A DNA stretch of 64,000 nt from Candidatus Melainabacteria bacterium (GCA_003153555.1 PLZS01000086.1:1-64000); one strand, 5' to 3'; positions 42,509 through 51,653 are shown, counted from the stretch's first letter. Notes: generated by a model not told the origin, from the letters alone. Numbers and translations are program-made.

Positions 42509-43198
42509 ATGGCAGAAAAATTTGATTGGGACAAACATAGTCGCGCCGCCTACGACGCATACATGGGTCGTGATTATCGGCTCGCGATTCGCTTGTTGTT
42601 TCCGCACATCGAGCGGTTCGGAGCCAACGACGAGAGGCTGGGCTACGCGTATTGGCTAATCGGACTTTCTTTGAAAATGCTCGAAAAATACTTGGAAGCA
42701 CCATTTTATTTTCTTCGAGCTGCCCGCATATATTCGCGACTGAAAAAGAGTCTAGCTCTAGACAGTTTGTGGTGGATTGCGTTTTGCTACGCTATGCAAA
42801 ACCATTTTAGAAAGGCTGCACGTTACTACCTTCAGGTAGCTGAATTGTCCTTGGTCCTTGACCTGTCGAACAGGCAATGGTCGTGCGCTGCTTTCACACA
42901 GGCCGGACACTGTTACTGGCGCTCCTCAGAATTCGAACTTGCACACGAAGCTTTTGAACGAGCCCTACAGGTGGCAGCAGGAATGCACCAATGCTTCGCA
43001 TTGTTTGCAGAGCATCCAATTATGCCTGTTCGTCTTTGCCTCGTAGATCACTCGTTGGGTCATAAGCGAAACGAAGTACCGAGCCCTAAGCGCGGTACCT
43101 CGTTTCTTCGGCTAAACCCTGGAGTTAGCTGGCTTTTTGTAAGTCGGCAAGTGCTTGTTGGGCTGCTTGTCTTACTTCGTCCGATGCATTTGAATTGA
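42509..43198 (+). CDS. TPR protein with remodelled C-terminus
   Basis: Residues ~1-165 are a normal TPR-type fold (HSRAAYDAYMGRDYRLAIRL, AYWLIGLSLKMLEKYLEAPF, MQNHFRKAARYYLQVAELS, SEFELAHEAFERALQVAAG). After about position 43005 the frame loses repeat character, runs through a strong hairpin at 43068-43106 and ends inside the neighbouring antiparallel gene by 74 nt. The last ~60 residues are therefore probably not original: a frameshift or insertion near 43000 may have replaced the true end. No Shine-Dalgarno is obvious. Function is unknown. Confidence 0.6.
   Translation: MAEKFDWDKHSRAAYDAYMGRDYRLAIRLLFPHIERFGANDERLGYAYWLIGLSLKMLEKYLEAPFYFLRAARIYSRLKKSLALDSLWWIAFCYAMQNHFRKAARYYLQVAELSLVLDLSNRQWSCAAFTQAGHCYWRSSEFELAHEAFERALQVAAGMHQCFALFAEHPIMPVRLCLVDHSLGHKRNEVPSPKRGTSFLRLNPGVSWLFVSRQVLVGLLVLLRPMHLN
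43068..43106. terminator. Hairpin between convergent genes
   Basis: GAAACGAAGTACCG (43068-43081) pairs with CGGTACCTCGTTTC (43093-43106) with one mismatch and an 11-nt loop. It lies 19 nt after the stop of the minus-strand gene at 43125. There is no long T-run, so it may work as a bidirectional or RNA-stabilising hairpin. Confidence 0.5.
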
Positions 43199-45182
43199 GC
43201 AGGTCTTGCAAGTCAGTCTTGGCTGATTTGAAACCAAATTTGTCAATCATTCCAATCAAACGAATCTGTCTTTGAATGCACTCACCACGTGATTCGCCAG
43301 GGCGATCTGGTGCTCCCAGGCGTGGTGTATTCTCAACGTCGTGCTTGAGTGCTAGAAGAGCAATTCTACCTGCAGTTTCTCTTGAGATAGCTGGTGATTG
43401 GTCTGAGGCCAAAGACTCCAGTCCGTCTATTAGATACCTCTTGCCACCACCCGATAGATGGGAAGATTCGGTTAGACCAATTCTGACTGCATCAATCATT
43501 TCAGAGCGACCGTTAGCATTTGGCTGACACAATTTCTTCACTTGCTCGCAGCACTCTTCCGAGATTTGTCTGGCTTGCGCTTCAGTAGACATGTTTCCGG
43601 CGGAGTTTTTAATCGTGGTGATAAGCGCTTGTCTGGCTAAATCTGAATCGGCAGAGTGTGGCTGACTTGAAGTCGCGAAAAGATCTGCCAGTTCAGCGTT
43701 TCGGGCTTTCCCGAATTCAATCATCTTATCGGCTCTGGCAGACTCGCCTGCAACTTTGCCCCTTTCTTCCCTTGAATCAGAATAGGGATTGAAGCTTCGC
43801 CCTGTATTATCGAAAGCTTGTTGATAAGCTTGCTGTGCATCGCGGGTAACCTGCACGAGACTTTCTACTGTAAGGTGTTGATATCTGCTGTGCATCCAGT
43901 TCAGTGCTTCTGTGTCACTGACGCGGGTTTGGCTGCTTTGAACCAACGCAACTGTGGGATGTGTGATTGTGGGGCGATCATTTGGTACCACTGCTGGTGG
44001 TGGGATTTCCGCATGAACTCTTGGTGGAAGTTCAGGATTTGAAGCTGTTGACACAGGAGTAGTTATTGGTTGAAGCTCAGGATTTGAAGCTGTTGACACA
44101 GGAGTAGTTCTTGGTTGAAGCTCAGGTTTTGAAGCTGTGGGCACAGGAGTAGTTCTTGGTTGAAGCTCAGGATATGAAGGCGTTGGCACAGGAGTTGTTC
44201 GTGATGGAAGTTCGGGATTAGGCACAGGAGTAGCTTGACGCACTTCATATCCTGGGTGCCACGGGGCTGGAGGTTGAGTGGTGCGTTCTGGTGCATACGG
44301 TGTGTCGTGTGGTGGCACGGTTGTCTGTCGTGGCGTAGTTTGCTCTGGACGTGCCGGCTGATATTCCGGAGTGTCTGTACGTTGATACTCGGGCAAGCTG
44401 TTGTTTGAAGATCCTGGTTGATATTCATAGCTGTTCGCCGGTCTACCTGAATTGTTGTGAGCTCTATAGCCAACTTGGTAAGCTCTATCGATCATTTGCT
44501 GAAGGCGAGGATCTTCGGCTATTTCTGGACGCTTCTGTTTTGCTTCTTCAATCAGCCGTTGTCCTTCCAACATTTCCATTGGGTCGCCGGTTTTGATGCA
44601 TGCTATACCCATCGAGATGCGCGTATTTGCTGGGGCATAGTATAAGTTTTTCAGTTCGGTCTCGTTGTTCAAAATTTGATGTTTTTGCTGCTCGAGGTTT
44701 TGCATATCTTCGAACGATCCACCATATCTTGAGAGATTTGATTCTCGCGAATTTATACGGTTCAGATTTTGCACGTCATAGTTATGATCTTGTTTGACGT
44801 TTGTGAGGTCAATGCCGTCAGCATCCTGGATGCTGCGCAAGTAAGTACCACGAGCAGCATTAAATCCTTGCGTTCTATTGATCTGATTCGCTGCGTCTAA
44901 GTCGTTGTATGGATTGCTGAAATTTTCGGGATCGCGATAGTCATTAGCTCTGACGTTACGTCGAGGAGCCCAGCAGTCAAGCGCTGCTTGTGTCGAAAGG
45001 TCGGTAACAGGAGTCTGATCACTAGGCGTTTGTGTCCGGTCATAATAACGTGTGGAATTATCCTGGTTTGCTTGCTGAAGATTCAATGACAAAGAGGTGT
45101 TGTGGCTCACTCGCTGATGTAACGATGAAGAGTGATCGCTGTTATCGCGGTAATGTGATGAAGAATCATTTCTATGTGTCAT
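43125..45182 (-). CDS. Large hydrophilic repeat protein with helical C-terminus
   Basis: A 685-residue protein without signal peptide. The first ~100 residues are Ser/His/Asn-rich (THRNDSSSHYRDNSDHSSSL). A helical region of ~170 residues follows, then a Pro/Thr stretch from residue ~240 to ~400 with tandem 15-residue units (ELQPRTTPVPTASKP type). The C-terminal ~240 residues are alpha-helical, ending in a HEAT-like unit (LQDLLNSNASDEVRQAAQQA). Family not recognised. The architecture (disordered head, proline linker, helical tail) resembles other large proteins nearby (48910-50337, 61642-63747). Cell location is unknown. Confidence 0.75.
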   Translation of the reverse strand: MTHRNDSSSHYRDNSDHSSSLHQRVSHNTSLSLNLQQANQDNSTRYYDRTQTPSDQTPVTDLSTQAALDCWAPRRNVRANDYRDPENFSNPYNDLDAANQINRTQGFNAARGTYLRSIQDADGIDLTNVKQDHNYDVQNLNRINSRESNLSRYGGSFEDMQNLEQQKHQILNNETELKNLYYAPANTRISMGIACIKTGDPMEMLEGQRLIEEAKQKRPEIAEDPRLQQMIDRAYQVGYRAHNNSGRPANSYEYQPGSSNNSLPEYQRTDTPEYQPARPEQTTPRQTTVPPHDTPYAPERTTQPPAPWHPGYEVRQATPVPNPELPSRTTPVPTPSYPELQPRTTPVPTASKPELQPRTTPVSTASNPELQPITTPVSTASNPELPPRVHAEIPPPAVVPNDRPTITHPTVALVQSSQTRVSDTEALNWMHSRYQHLTVESLVQVTRDAQQAYQQAFDNTGRSFNPYSDSREERGKVAGESARADKMIEFGKARNAELADLFATSSQPHSADSDLARQALITTIKNSAGNMSTEAQARQISEECCEQVKKLCQPNANGRSEMIDAVRIGLTESSHLSGGGKRYLIDGLESLASDQSPAISRETAGRIALLALKHDVENTPRLGAPDRPGESRGECIQRQIRLIGMIDKFGFKSAKTDLQDLLNSNASDEVRQAAQQALADLQKAS
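44025..44204 (-). repeat. Four tandem 45-bp repeats
   Basis: Four 45-bp units, starting at 44025, 44070, 44115 and 44160, plus a partial fifth from 44205, encode the 15-residue proline/threonine units ELQPRTTPVPTASKP and variants on the minus strand. Neighbouring units differ at only a few positions. Confidence 0.9.
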
Positions 45183-45619
45183 GTTATTGCTCGCCTATTG
45201 TAATGAGTAACGCCAAAACCAACGAATGAGGACGGTTATCCGCGTACGGATAAGGGGAAACCTTTAAGCAAACTTCGTTAGTACGGTTGCTGCATTTCTC
45301 GGGGTTGAAGATCTGCTACTTTGGATATTAGAGTCCCGGCGTGACCAAGTGGTGAGCACCTTGACATCGAGATTGGTTTTCAGCTCAGGTGCCAACAGGC
45401 TCAGAAAAAGCGGCTTACATGATTTGATTTCAGTCTGAAATTGTACGAATTCAAAGGGCCAGGGGCATGGGGGAGCAGGTGCATGCGCCAGAGCGCCCAT
45501 GATTTCCGGATTTACTCGGGAGATCATGGGCGTTGTGCCGTTACGTTGAATCCAACTTGTCTCTTAATCGCCCTGCTGATTACAGGTCAATTGGACGAAA
45601 GAGGCTGGTGGTCGGACGA
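45183..45619. other. Intergenic region with an inverted repeat
   Basis: About 440 bp between two minus-strand genes with no convincing frame. It contains CGCCCATGAT (45494-45503) and its inverse ATCATGGGCG (45523-45532), a 10-bp stem with a 19-nt loop. The hairpin lies upstream of the gene at 43125-45182 and could be regulatory or a weak terminator. Confidence 0.4.
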
Positions 45620-45904
45620 TTAATTGTCCCAATGGTGTAGTCCTTGAACTTGCTCACGGGTTACATAACCATCCTTGTGAATGCCATTCCAATGTTCGCG
45701 AATCTGCTTATTTGACCATCGAGCATCATCGTGATGGTTTTTGTAATAATAACGATTCGCATCTTTGAATTCGTTGTAATTCCAGCGCTGATCATTGTTG
45801 TGATCGTGGTGTTTGAACCAATCGTCTTGATCAGCTCTGGCCGGCTGTTGAAGAACTCCGAATGTCAGAGTTGCCAGCGCCATTGCAGCAATAGTCTTTT
45901 TCAT
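45620..45904 (-). CDS. Small secreted EF-hand-like protein
   Basis: The start ATG 45904 has GAGGT 7 nt upstream. The signal peptide MKKTIAAMALATLTFGVLQQ ends near PARA. The ~70-residue mature part is rich in His, Asp, Asn and Trp and contains one EF-hand-like loop, DHNNDQRWNYNEF, with Asp, Asn and Asp at positions 1, 3 and 5 and Glu at 12. A second degenerate loop (HKDGYVTREQVQ) sits near the end. It is probably a periplasmic calcium- or metal-binding protein. It stands alone, with no linked partner. Confidence 0.72.
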   Translation of the reverse strand: MKKTIAAMALATLTFGVLQQPARADQDDWFKHHDHNNDQRWNYNEFKDANRYYYKNHHDDARWSNKQIREHWNGIHKDGYVTREQVQGLHHWDN

Positions 45905-45970
45905 TTGAAACCTCGTTTTTAATAATCCCAATTTAAGACAGTAACACAGACGCCCGTGATTTACTTGACT

Positions 45971-46237
45971 TCACGTTTGCAAAACTGGGCGGACTGTTCC
46001 GCTAAACTGATGACTTTCCGGTGGGTAAATTAGTTCCCGGATCCGATGTGCCTTCTTGTCATCTGCAGTGCCGCAGTAGGCTGCACTCACATCAGCAGCC
46101 AGAGCCCAATCGGGCCGCACGAATTTATTGTCCGAGCAATACAATGCCATGCCGGCCATGGAATCCTGAGGCGTCCCAAGATGTATTGTCTGAGCCGGCA
46201 AATTTGGCTTCGCTGATGTGGTTAGTTTTTCACACAC
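45971..46237 (-). CDS. Possible small protein
   Basis: An 88-residue frame from GTG 46237 contains MAGMALYCSDNKFVRPDWAL and TADDKKAHRIRELIYPPESH, which read like protein. No family, signal peptide or good ribosome site is seen, and it lies between better-supported genes. It may be a fragment or non-coding. Confidence 0.22.
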   Translation of the reverse strand: MCEKLTTSAKPNLPAQTIHLGTPQDSMAGMALYCSDNKFVRPDWALAADVSAAYCGTADDKKAHRIRELIYPPESHQFSGTVRPVLQT

Positions 46238-46507
46238 GGTTGAATGTTTAGAGAAATATTGGAATTTTGCAAGGCACCGTATGCGGTACTAAAGGTGTTT
46301 AGTCTATTGACAGTAGCGAACTGCAACTTCTGATACTTTGGACGGATGGGTAAAAGCGCACGACCTCGGCAAAACCCTTAAGGAAAATGGAGAAGGAACC
46401 CAAATTGCAGTCGCTGGATGCTATTCAACAAATGTTCATCTCTATATTTAGTGCCAAAACGGGGAAGAACATAGTAGCAGCTCTTGCCAGGCAGGTACGT
46501 GGCAATA

Positions 46508-48826
46508 ATGACTAGCTCCCAAGACGACGAAAAAACAATCATCTCTACGAACTCCACTGGGCATTTACGGTCCCAGGCTAAAACACGCACTTGCCCCAAG
46601 TGCGGCTTAACTGTTACCGATAACACGATGGTTTGTCCCGTCGATGGCACTGCAATCTTCGAGGCGCCAGGAAAAATTCTCGCGGACTCATATGAGTTTG
46701 TTTCGGTAACAGGCTGGGGCGGAATGAGCGTCATCTACAAAGCTCGTCAGCGTCAAACCGGGCACGTCGTAGCGATAAAAATGTTGCACTCGCTTTTGAT
46801 GACCGATCAATCATTGAAGCGCTTTCAGCAAGAAGCCAAGGCGATTATGAGTTTGAGGCATCCAAACATCATCACTGTTCACGACTTTGGCGTGTCTGAG
46901 CATGGACAACCTTATATGGTGATGGATTTTATCGAAGGAAAAACTTTAGGCGATGTAATCAAAGAGACAAATGGATTGTCGTTGGAAGCGAGTTTGCATA
47001 GATTTATTCAGTTGTGTGACGCTTTGGACCACGCTCATCAAATTGGTGTGTTGCATCGGGACTTGAAACCAAGCAATATCATGATTTCTAATCAAGATGG
47101 GAATTTTGAAGATGCGCGCATCGTAGATTTTGGTATCGCTAAACTTTTGGATAAAGAGGGAGGCGCTGATGATGGACAGCTGACTCACACCGGCGAACTC
47201 TTTGGCAGCCCGCTTTATATGAGTCCAGAGCAGTGTCGCGGCTCTGAAGTCGACGCTCGCACGGATATCTATTCATTGGGCTGCGTCATGTACGAGACAT
47301 TGACCGGGCGGACTCCGTTTAGGGGTGCCACCATCGTCGATACCTTGGTGTTGCAAATGAACGAGATTCCCATTTCACTTGCCCAGGCAAGCTCTGGCAG
47401 ACAATTCCCGCTCGAGTTGGAGAACGTTATCGCAAAAGCCCTTGCGAAAGATCCAGACGATCGATATCAAACCATGCAAGATTTGGAAATGGCCTTAATG
47501 GGCATTCAACTAAATTCCAAGGATGTTTCGCAGGGACAATACCGTCCCAAAAACAGGAAGACACCGATAATTCCGGGCTTTGTCTACGGCACTGCCGCAG
47601 CCTTCATCATTGTCGCTTTTGGATTCACAATATGGTGGCAGAGCATATCCAAGCATGAAAATAGTGTCACAGCTGCGCAATTGGACTCTATTAAAAAGGC
47701 TGCTGTTTTGAACTCGATAGAAGCTAAACGTGACCAACAAATTGTGTCCAATAACATTGAGATTCTCCTCAAATCAAAAAAGAATATGATCGACGATCCG
47801 ATGCTTCGACAGCGTCTCAATGTCGATTTGGGTTTGGAAGAGTTGGATTTGAACAAGGCACAGGTTGGCGATGTTGGATGCCAATTTCTCCGCAATCAAA
47901 GGACATTGAAGAGGCTTTATCTCGATGATACCTTCGTTCACGATCAAGCTCTGGCAAATGCCATCGCCACTTTGGATAAGCTAGAGAAGCTCAGTTTATG
48001 CAATACAAAGATTTCAGACAACGCAATTGGCTATTTGACCAACTTAACCAACGTCTGGGGCATTTATTTAAACGACTGCAAAGATGTTGCTGACAAAACG
48101 TTGGAAAGCGTAAGTAGCATGCCGAGGCTCAAAGAGCTTTCTGTTAACTCGACGGCTGTAACCGACGAGGGGTTCAAAAGTCTGCGTCGGATTTCTCTAC
48201 AAAAGCTTTTTGCCTCTAACACCAAATTCGGTGACAAAGGCATGGCGGCTTTGTCCAATATGAAGTCTTTGACCGAACTACGTCTAAGCGACACAAAAGT
48301 TTCCGACGAGGGATTGGGGAAATTAGTCCACGCCCCTGACTTGACGTCACTGGATTTGTCCAAAACATCTATTACAAATAAGGGAATAGCCTACCTCACG
48401 CGTTTCCCTTTGTTAGATAGCCTTGGTCTTGCTGACAATCCCATCACGGATGGTGGCACACCAGCACTAGCGAAATTACTAAAGCTGGATAGACTCAATC
48501 TCAAATCGACAAAGATCAGCGATGCAACACTGCTCACTTTAGCCAAGCTGCCCAGTTTGAGAGAACTAAATTTAAAAGACGATCGAATCACTGATACCGG
48601 AATAGAAGCAATTACTCATATGGACTCATTACAGGCTCTCAATCTATCCGGAACACAAATTACAGACGTTGGCTTGCATAAGCTGCTAAGCTGCAAGCAT
48701 CTCAACAATTTAGTAATCGCCAATTGCTTAAGATTGACTGCACCTGGAGTCAAGGACTTCAGCAATCGCAAGAGAGACTGCAACGTAGTGGCCACGGAAG
48801 CAACTTACATTTATTGGTTTTATTGA
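46508..48826 (+). CDS. Zinc-ribbon Ser/Thr kinase with LRR domain
   Basis: A 772-residue protein from ATG 46508; a TTG at 46484 adds 8 residues. It begins with a zinc ribbon (TCPKCGLTVTDNTMVCPVDG, residues ~29-48). The Hanks-type kinase spans ~62-325: glycine loop TGWGGMSVIYKA, VAIKML lysine, HRDLKPSNIM, DFGIAKLL, and SPLYMSPEQCRG, so it should be active. A transmembrane helix near 357-377 (GTAAAFIIVAFGFTIWW) puts the C-terminal ~350 residues outside. These form about a dozen leucine-rich repeats of 23-24 residues (LTELRLSDTKVSDEGLGKLV). It probably senses an external or envelope partner and signals to the cytoplasm. Confidence 0.9.
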   Translation: MTSSQDDEKTIISTNSTGHLRSQAKTRTCPKCGLTVTDNTMVCPVDGTAIFEAPGKILADSYEFVSVTGWGGMSVIYKARQRQTGHVVAIKMLHSLLMTDQSLKRFQQEAKAIMSLRHPNIITVHDFGVSEHGQPYMVMDFIEGKTLGDVIKETNGLSLEASLHRFIQLCDALDHAHQIGVLHRDLKPSNIMISNQDGNFEDARIVDFGIAKLLDKEGGADDGQLTHTGELFGSPLYMSPEQCRGSEVDARTDIYSLGCVMYETLTGRTPFRGATIVDTLVLQMNEIPISLAQASSGRQFPLELENVIAKALAKDPDDRYQTMQDLEMALMGIQLNSKDVSQGQYRPKNRKTPIIPGFVYGTAAAFIIVAFGFTIWWQSISKHENSVTAAQLDSIKKAAVLNSIEAKRDQQIVSNNIEILLKSKKNMIDDPMLRQRLNVDLGLEELDLNKAQVGDVGCQFLRNQRTLKRLYLDDTFVHDQALANAIATLDKLEKLSLCNTKISDNAIGYLTNLTNVWGIYLNDCKDVADKTLESVSSMPRLKELSVNSTAVTDEGFKSLRRISLQKLFASNTKFGDKGMAALSNMKSLTELRLSDTKVSDEGLGKLVHAPDLTSLDLSKTSITNKGIAYLTRFPLLDSLGLADNPITDGGTPALAKLLKLDRLNLKSTKISDATLLTLAKLPSLRELNLKDDRITDTGIEAITHMDSLQALNLSGTQITDVGLHKLLSCKHLNNLVIANCLRLTAPGVKDFSNRKRDCNVVATEATYIYWFY

Positions 48827-48909
48827 CTTGATTCTCCGTTTTATTCAAAGTCCTATAACTGTGCCATCACCCCTGATGCGTCGCAACGTGTGATTAGTCA
48901 CTTATCTGT

Positions 48910-50337
48910 TTAGTTCACTGGTTCGTAAGTGTCAGCGTAGGATTTCGCTGTGACTCTGGCAAAGTGTGTTCCAGGTTCGCCTGTTGCAGTGTTGTAATCA
49001 TAGTTAGCTAACCAATCGCCAGCATCACCATGCATAGGTCCCCAAGTTGTTTCGAAATCGATAGGCGCTTTCAGCTGCACCATATGAACGGGTGCTGCTC
49101 CAGTATTTGTAAATGCGGTTAGGTCACTGTTCTCAGCGAGTTGCTCAGGAGTCACCAGGTATGCCTTGAGGATGTCCTTTTCGGCTGGAGTCCATTGGTT
49201 TACCATGCCGTTTTCGATATTAGGTGTACCGTCTGCGTTTAGTCTTGTTGCGATCCATTGCCCTTCTGGAGCTTGAACACCAGCTGGATTTTCGAGTGTC
49301 GGAACAAGTCTGCCTTCCGGTCCTGCCTGTTCAAAGTGCACTTGGTAAAGCTGTTTCACTGACGGAACCACAGCATCATCGGCTTGGGCAGCGCGGAAGA
49401 GATCTTGATTATGTGCAATTGAATCTTCCAGTGTTATCGGTTGTGGTGTTATTGCGCTTTCTGGAGCGGCATCGGTGGCAGCGACAGTGGCAGGAGCATC
49501 GGTGGCAGCGACAGTGGCAGGAGCATCGACGGCAGCGACAGTTGCGGGAGCATCGGCAGAGATTGCACTTGCGCTTGGTGTCAGAACGCTCACGCCATTT
49601 ACATCAGTAACTTGGTATTGTCCACTTCTTACGGCATTTCCGAGGATGCTACTGACGCTTGCGTCATCAGCAGAGGCGCTCGCTGCGGACATACTGCTGA
49701 TTACGTCACCGGCGGCTGAAGCGACAGGTCCAGCTGCCATACCACCCAGAGCGCCCGCGGCGACCAATGTCGCTCCGCCGCCAACATTCTGCAAATCAGT
49801 GTGCGCTTGAGTCACCTCAGCTGCTGAAAAGGTACCTGTATTGGTGACGACATCTGCATCATGAATCCAGCCACCTATGTGTGTTGCTAACTCGACTGAA
49901 CCAATGATGGCTCCGACTGCTAAAGCACCGATACCCACTATAGGTGCTGTAACTGCGGCGACGGCAGTGATAGCAAGTCCAGCGGCGAGTCCGACGGCTG
50001 CAGCTTCAATCACGTGGTCAGGATGATCCTTGATTTCGTTCCAGGCGCCAGTGCCTAGATCCGAAGCAATCGTTTCTGCATTGTGCATGAAGTGATCGAA
50101 TCCACTTTCGTGAGAGTCGGAAGTGCCGTTGGAGTCAGAGTCATGTCCGGAAATTTTCAGATCAGGCAGAGTTGACAATGTTACTAGTGCAGCTGAATCC
50201 GCAGCACTGTTTGCTCGCTGGTCAGCACCACCAGAGTTGGTAATGTCTTGTTGTTGGAACAGAATTCTGCTGGCGCTATCGTTGTTGTTCTGGCGAACTT
50301 CACTGTCATTGCTTGCCAATATTCGATCTGATGACAT
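48910..50337 (-). CDS. Ala-rich protein with PGDYG-like C-terminus
   Basis: A 475-residue protein with GGAGAAGG ahead of ATG 50337. Residues 1-100 are polar and disordered. Residues ~110-160 form a long hydrophobic Ala/Gly/Val stretch (AAAVGLAAGLAITAVAAVTA, then APIVGIGALAVGAIIGSVEL), likely two membrane helices or a pore-forming hairpin. A linker carries three 27-bp repeats encoding APATVAATD. The C-terminal ~170 residues read like a PGDYG-type domain (WGPMHGDAGDWLANYDYNTA, then RVTAKSYADTYEPV). No signal peptide. It is possibly a secreted or polymorphic effector; this is inference. Confidence 0.7.
   Translation of the reverse strand: MSSDRILASNDSEVRQNNNDSASRILFQQQDITNSGGADQRANSAADSAALVTLSTLPDLKISGHDSDSNGTSDSHESGFDHFMHNAETIASDLGTGAWNEIKDHPDHVIEAAAVGLAAGLAITAVAAVTAPIVGIGALAVGAIIGSVELATHIGGWIHDADVVTNTGTFSAAEVTQAHTDLQNVGGGATLVAAGALGGMAAGPVASAAGDVISSMSAASASADDASVSSILGNAVRSGQYQVTDVNGVSVLTPSASAISADAPATVAAVDAPATVAATDAPATVAATDAAPESAITPQPITLEDSIAHNQDLFRAAQADDAVVPSVKQLYQVHFEQAGPEGRLVPTLENPAGVQAPEGQWIATRLNADGTPNIENGMVNQWTPAEKDILKAYLVTPEQLAENSDLTAFTNTGAAPVHMVQLKAPIDFETTWGPMHGDAGDWLANYDYNTATGEPGTHFARVTAKSYADTYEPVN
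49469..49549 (-). repeat. Three tandem 27-bp repeats in a coding region
   Basis: Three 27-bp units at 49469, 49496 and 49523 encode APATVAATD-type nonapeptides on the minus strand, plus a partial fourth. This is the same unit length as the unrelated repeat at 17398-17667. Confidence 0.9.
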
Positions 50338-50616
50338 TTGCCTTCTCCTCTTGGGTGCTGACGCGCACGTGAATTTGACTCAGAGCACTTTGGAAGTGTT
50401 CAGCGTCTAAACTGCGTATCTACCGGGATGTTCTTTTGGTAATCAGGTCTTCGATGCATCTGGCGAAATTCGATGCCCGCCCCGCTTGCTACATATCTTA
50501 GGGCTGCGGTGTATCACAGAAAGGGCAGCGGTGTGTCAGGGGTGTGTCACCAATGCAAACTTGTGTGGACGTGGACATATGGGGCGTTGCGCTCAACATA
50601 TCCTGGGAGCGCCGCC

Positions 50617-50905
50617 ATGGAGCGCGACTGTCCACAGTCGCCCATATAAGGGAGCGCGACCGTCCACAGTCGTGTGTCTGGGAATCCTGGGAGCGCCGCC
50701 ATCCTGGCGGCATCGAAACCTGGGGGCACCGCCATGGAAGCGCGACTGTCCACAGTCGCCCATATAAGGGAGCGCGACCGGCCACAGTCGTGTGTCTGGG
50801 AATCCTGGGCACCGCCATCCTGGCGGCATCGAAACCTGGGGGCACCGCCATCCCTGGCGCCATCCCTGGCGGCATCGAATCCTGGGCGCGCCGAGGAGCA
50901 CCCCA
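50617..50905. repeat. 118-bp tandem repeat with palindromic core
   Basis: Two near-identical copies of a ~118-bp unit begin at 50624 and 50742. Each holds two palindromes: GCGACTGTCCACAGTCGC (50624-50641 and 50742-50759) and a degenerate partner GCGACCGTCCACAGTCGT (50656-50673) or GCGACCGGCCACAGTCGT (50774-50791). These are joined by CCCATATAAGGGA, and the rest is GC-rich TCCTGGGAGCGCCGCCATCC-type sequence. Part of the unit recurs at 61578-61608. A long reading frame on the minus strand across it is a repeat artefact. It is probably a dispersed genomic repeat. Confidence 0.9.
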
Positions 50906-50975
50906 GGGCCTCGCCTGCTTCCAGCCTGCTTCTATTAACGGATGCGGCAGCGCAGCGCAGCCGCCGCCCAAATTG

Positions 50976-51653
50976 CTATTTTGAGTTAAACCGGTATCCC
51001 GCACCGTGCACGGTTTCTATCAGCGCACTTTGATTTTTCGACACTTCTAATTTTTGGCGTAATCGCTTAAGGGTGCTTCGAAAGGCATCAGTGGAGGGCT
51101 CGGTTTCAGAGCTCCAAACCCTGATCATGACTGCCTCTGCGCTAAAGACCCGATCAGGATTGCGCATGAAAAATTCCAGTAAACTAAATTCCTTTGGCAG
51201 CAGAACGATCTCCTTCCCTTCTCGAGTGACTCGTAGTTGGTCTGGAATCAATACGATTTCTCTAAATTCCAATTGATTGGAAACTTGCCTTGACTGTCTT
51301 CGCAGCTGGGCACGAATCCTTGCGGAAAGCTCCTTGAGGGAATAAGGCTTTGTTAGATAATCGTCGGCGCCACCATCCAGCCCATCTTCTTTGTCTTCGT
51401 CTTTCGCTTTAGCCGTCAACATGATCACAGGCGTGGTGTGCCCTGTTGCGCGAAAGTGTTTCAGGACCTCATATCCAGACATGCCAGGCAGGTCCCAGTC
51501 CAGCAATATGATGTCGTATTCGATCATGAGCAAGTGCTCAAGTCCATCTGTTCCGTTCCTTGCCACTTCGACAACGTGCCGTTCAGACTGAAGCCACGTC
51601 GAAACCATCTCCGCTGTGTTTGTGTCATCTTCTACTACCAGAATTTTAGCCAC
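50976..51653 (-). CDS. OmpR/PhoB-family response regulator
   Basis: GTG 51653 gives MAKILVVEDDTNTAEMVSTW, the normal receiver start, and a 225-residue protein of standard length; the frame is open to 51701 but those residues look artefactual. The receiver has the phospho-Asp in IILLDWDLPGMSG, Thr in VIMLTAKAKD and Lys in YLTKPYSLKEL. The winged-helix output domain ends as SALIETVHGAGYRFNSK. It is transcribed 40 nt after the histidine kinase gene (51741-53204) and is its cognate partner. Target promoters are not visible. Confidence 0.93.
   Translation of the reverse strand: MAKILVVEDDTNTAEMVSTWLQSERHVVEVARNGTDGLEHLLMIEYDIILLDWDLPGMSGYEVLKHFRATGHTTPVIMLTAKAKDEDKEDGLDGGADDYLTKPYSLKELSARIRAQLRRQSRQVSNQLEFREIVLIPDQLRVTREGKEIVLLPKEFSLLEFFMRNPDRVFSAEAVMIRVWSSETEPSTDAFRSTLKRLRQKLEVSKNQSALIETVHGAGYRFNSK

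Noticed and set aside
50617..50905. CRISPR array
   Set aside because: There are only two long copies, the spacing is not repeat-spacer-like, and no cas gene is present. The units are tandem duplications with internal palindromes.
50498..51004. Long minus-strand frame over the palindromic repeats
   Set aside because: Its protein is just translated 118-bp repeats, Pro/Arg/Trp-rich and without a ribosome site, so it is a repeat artefact rather than a gene.
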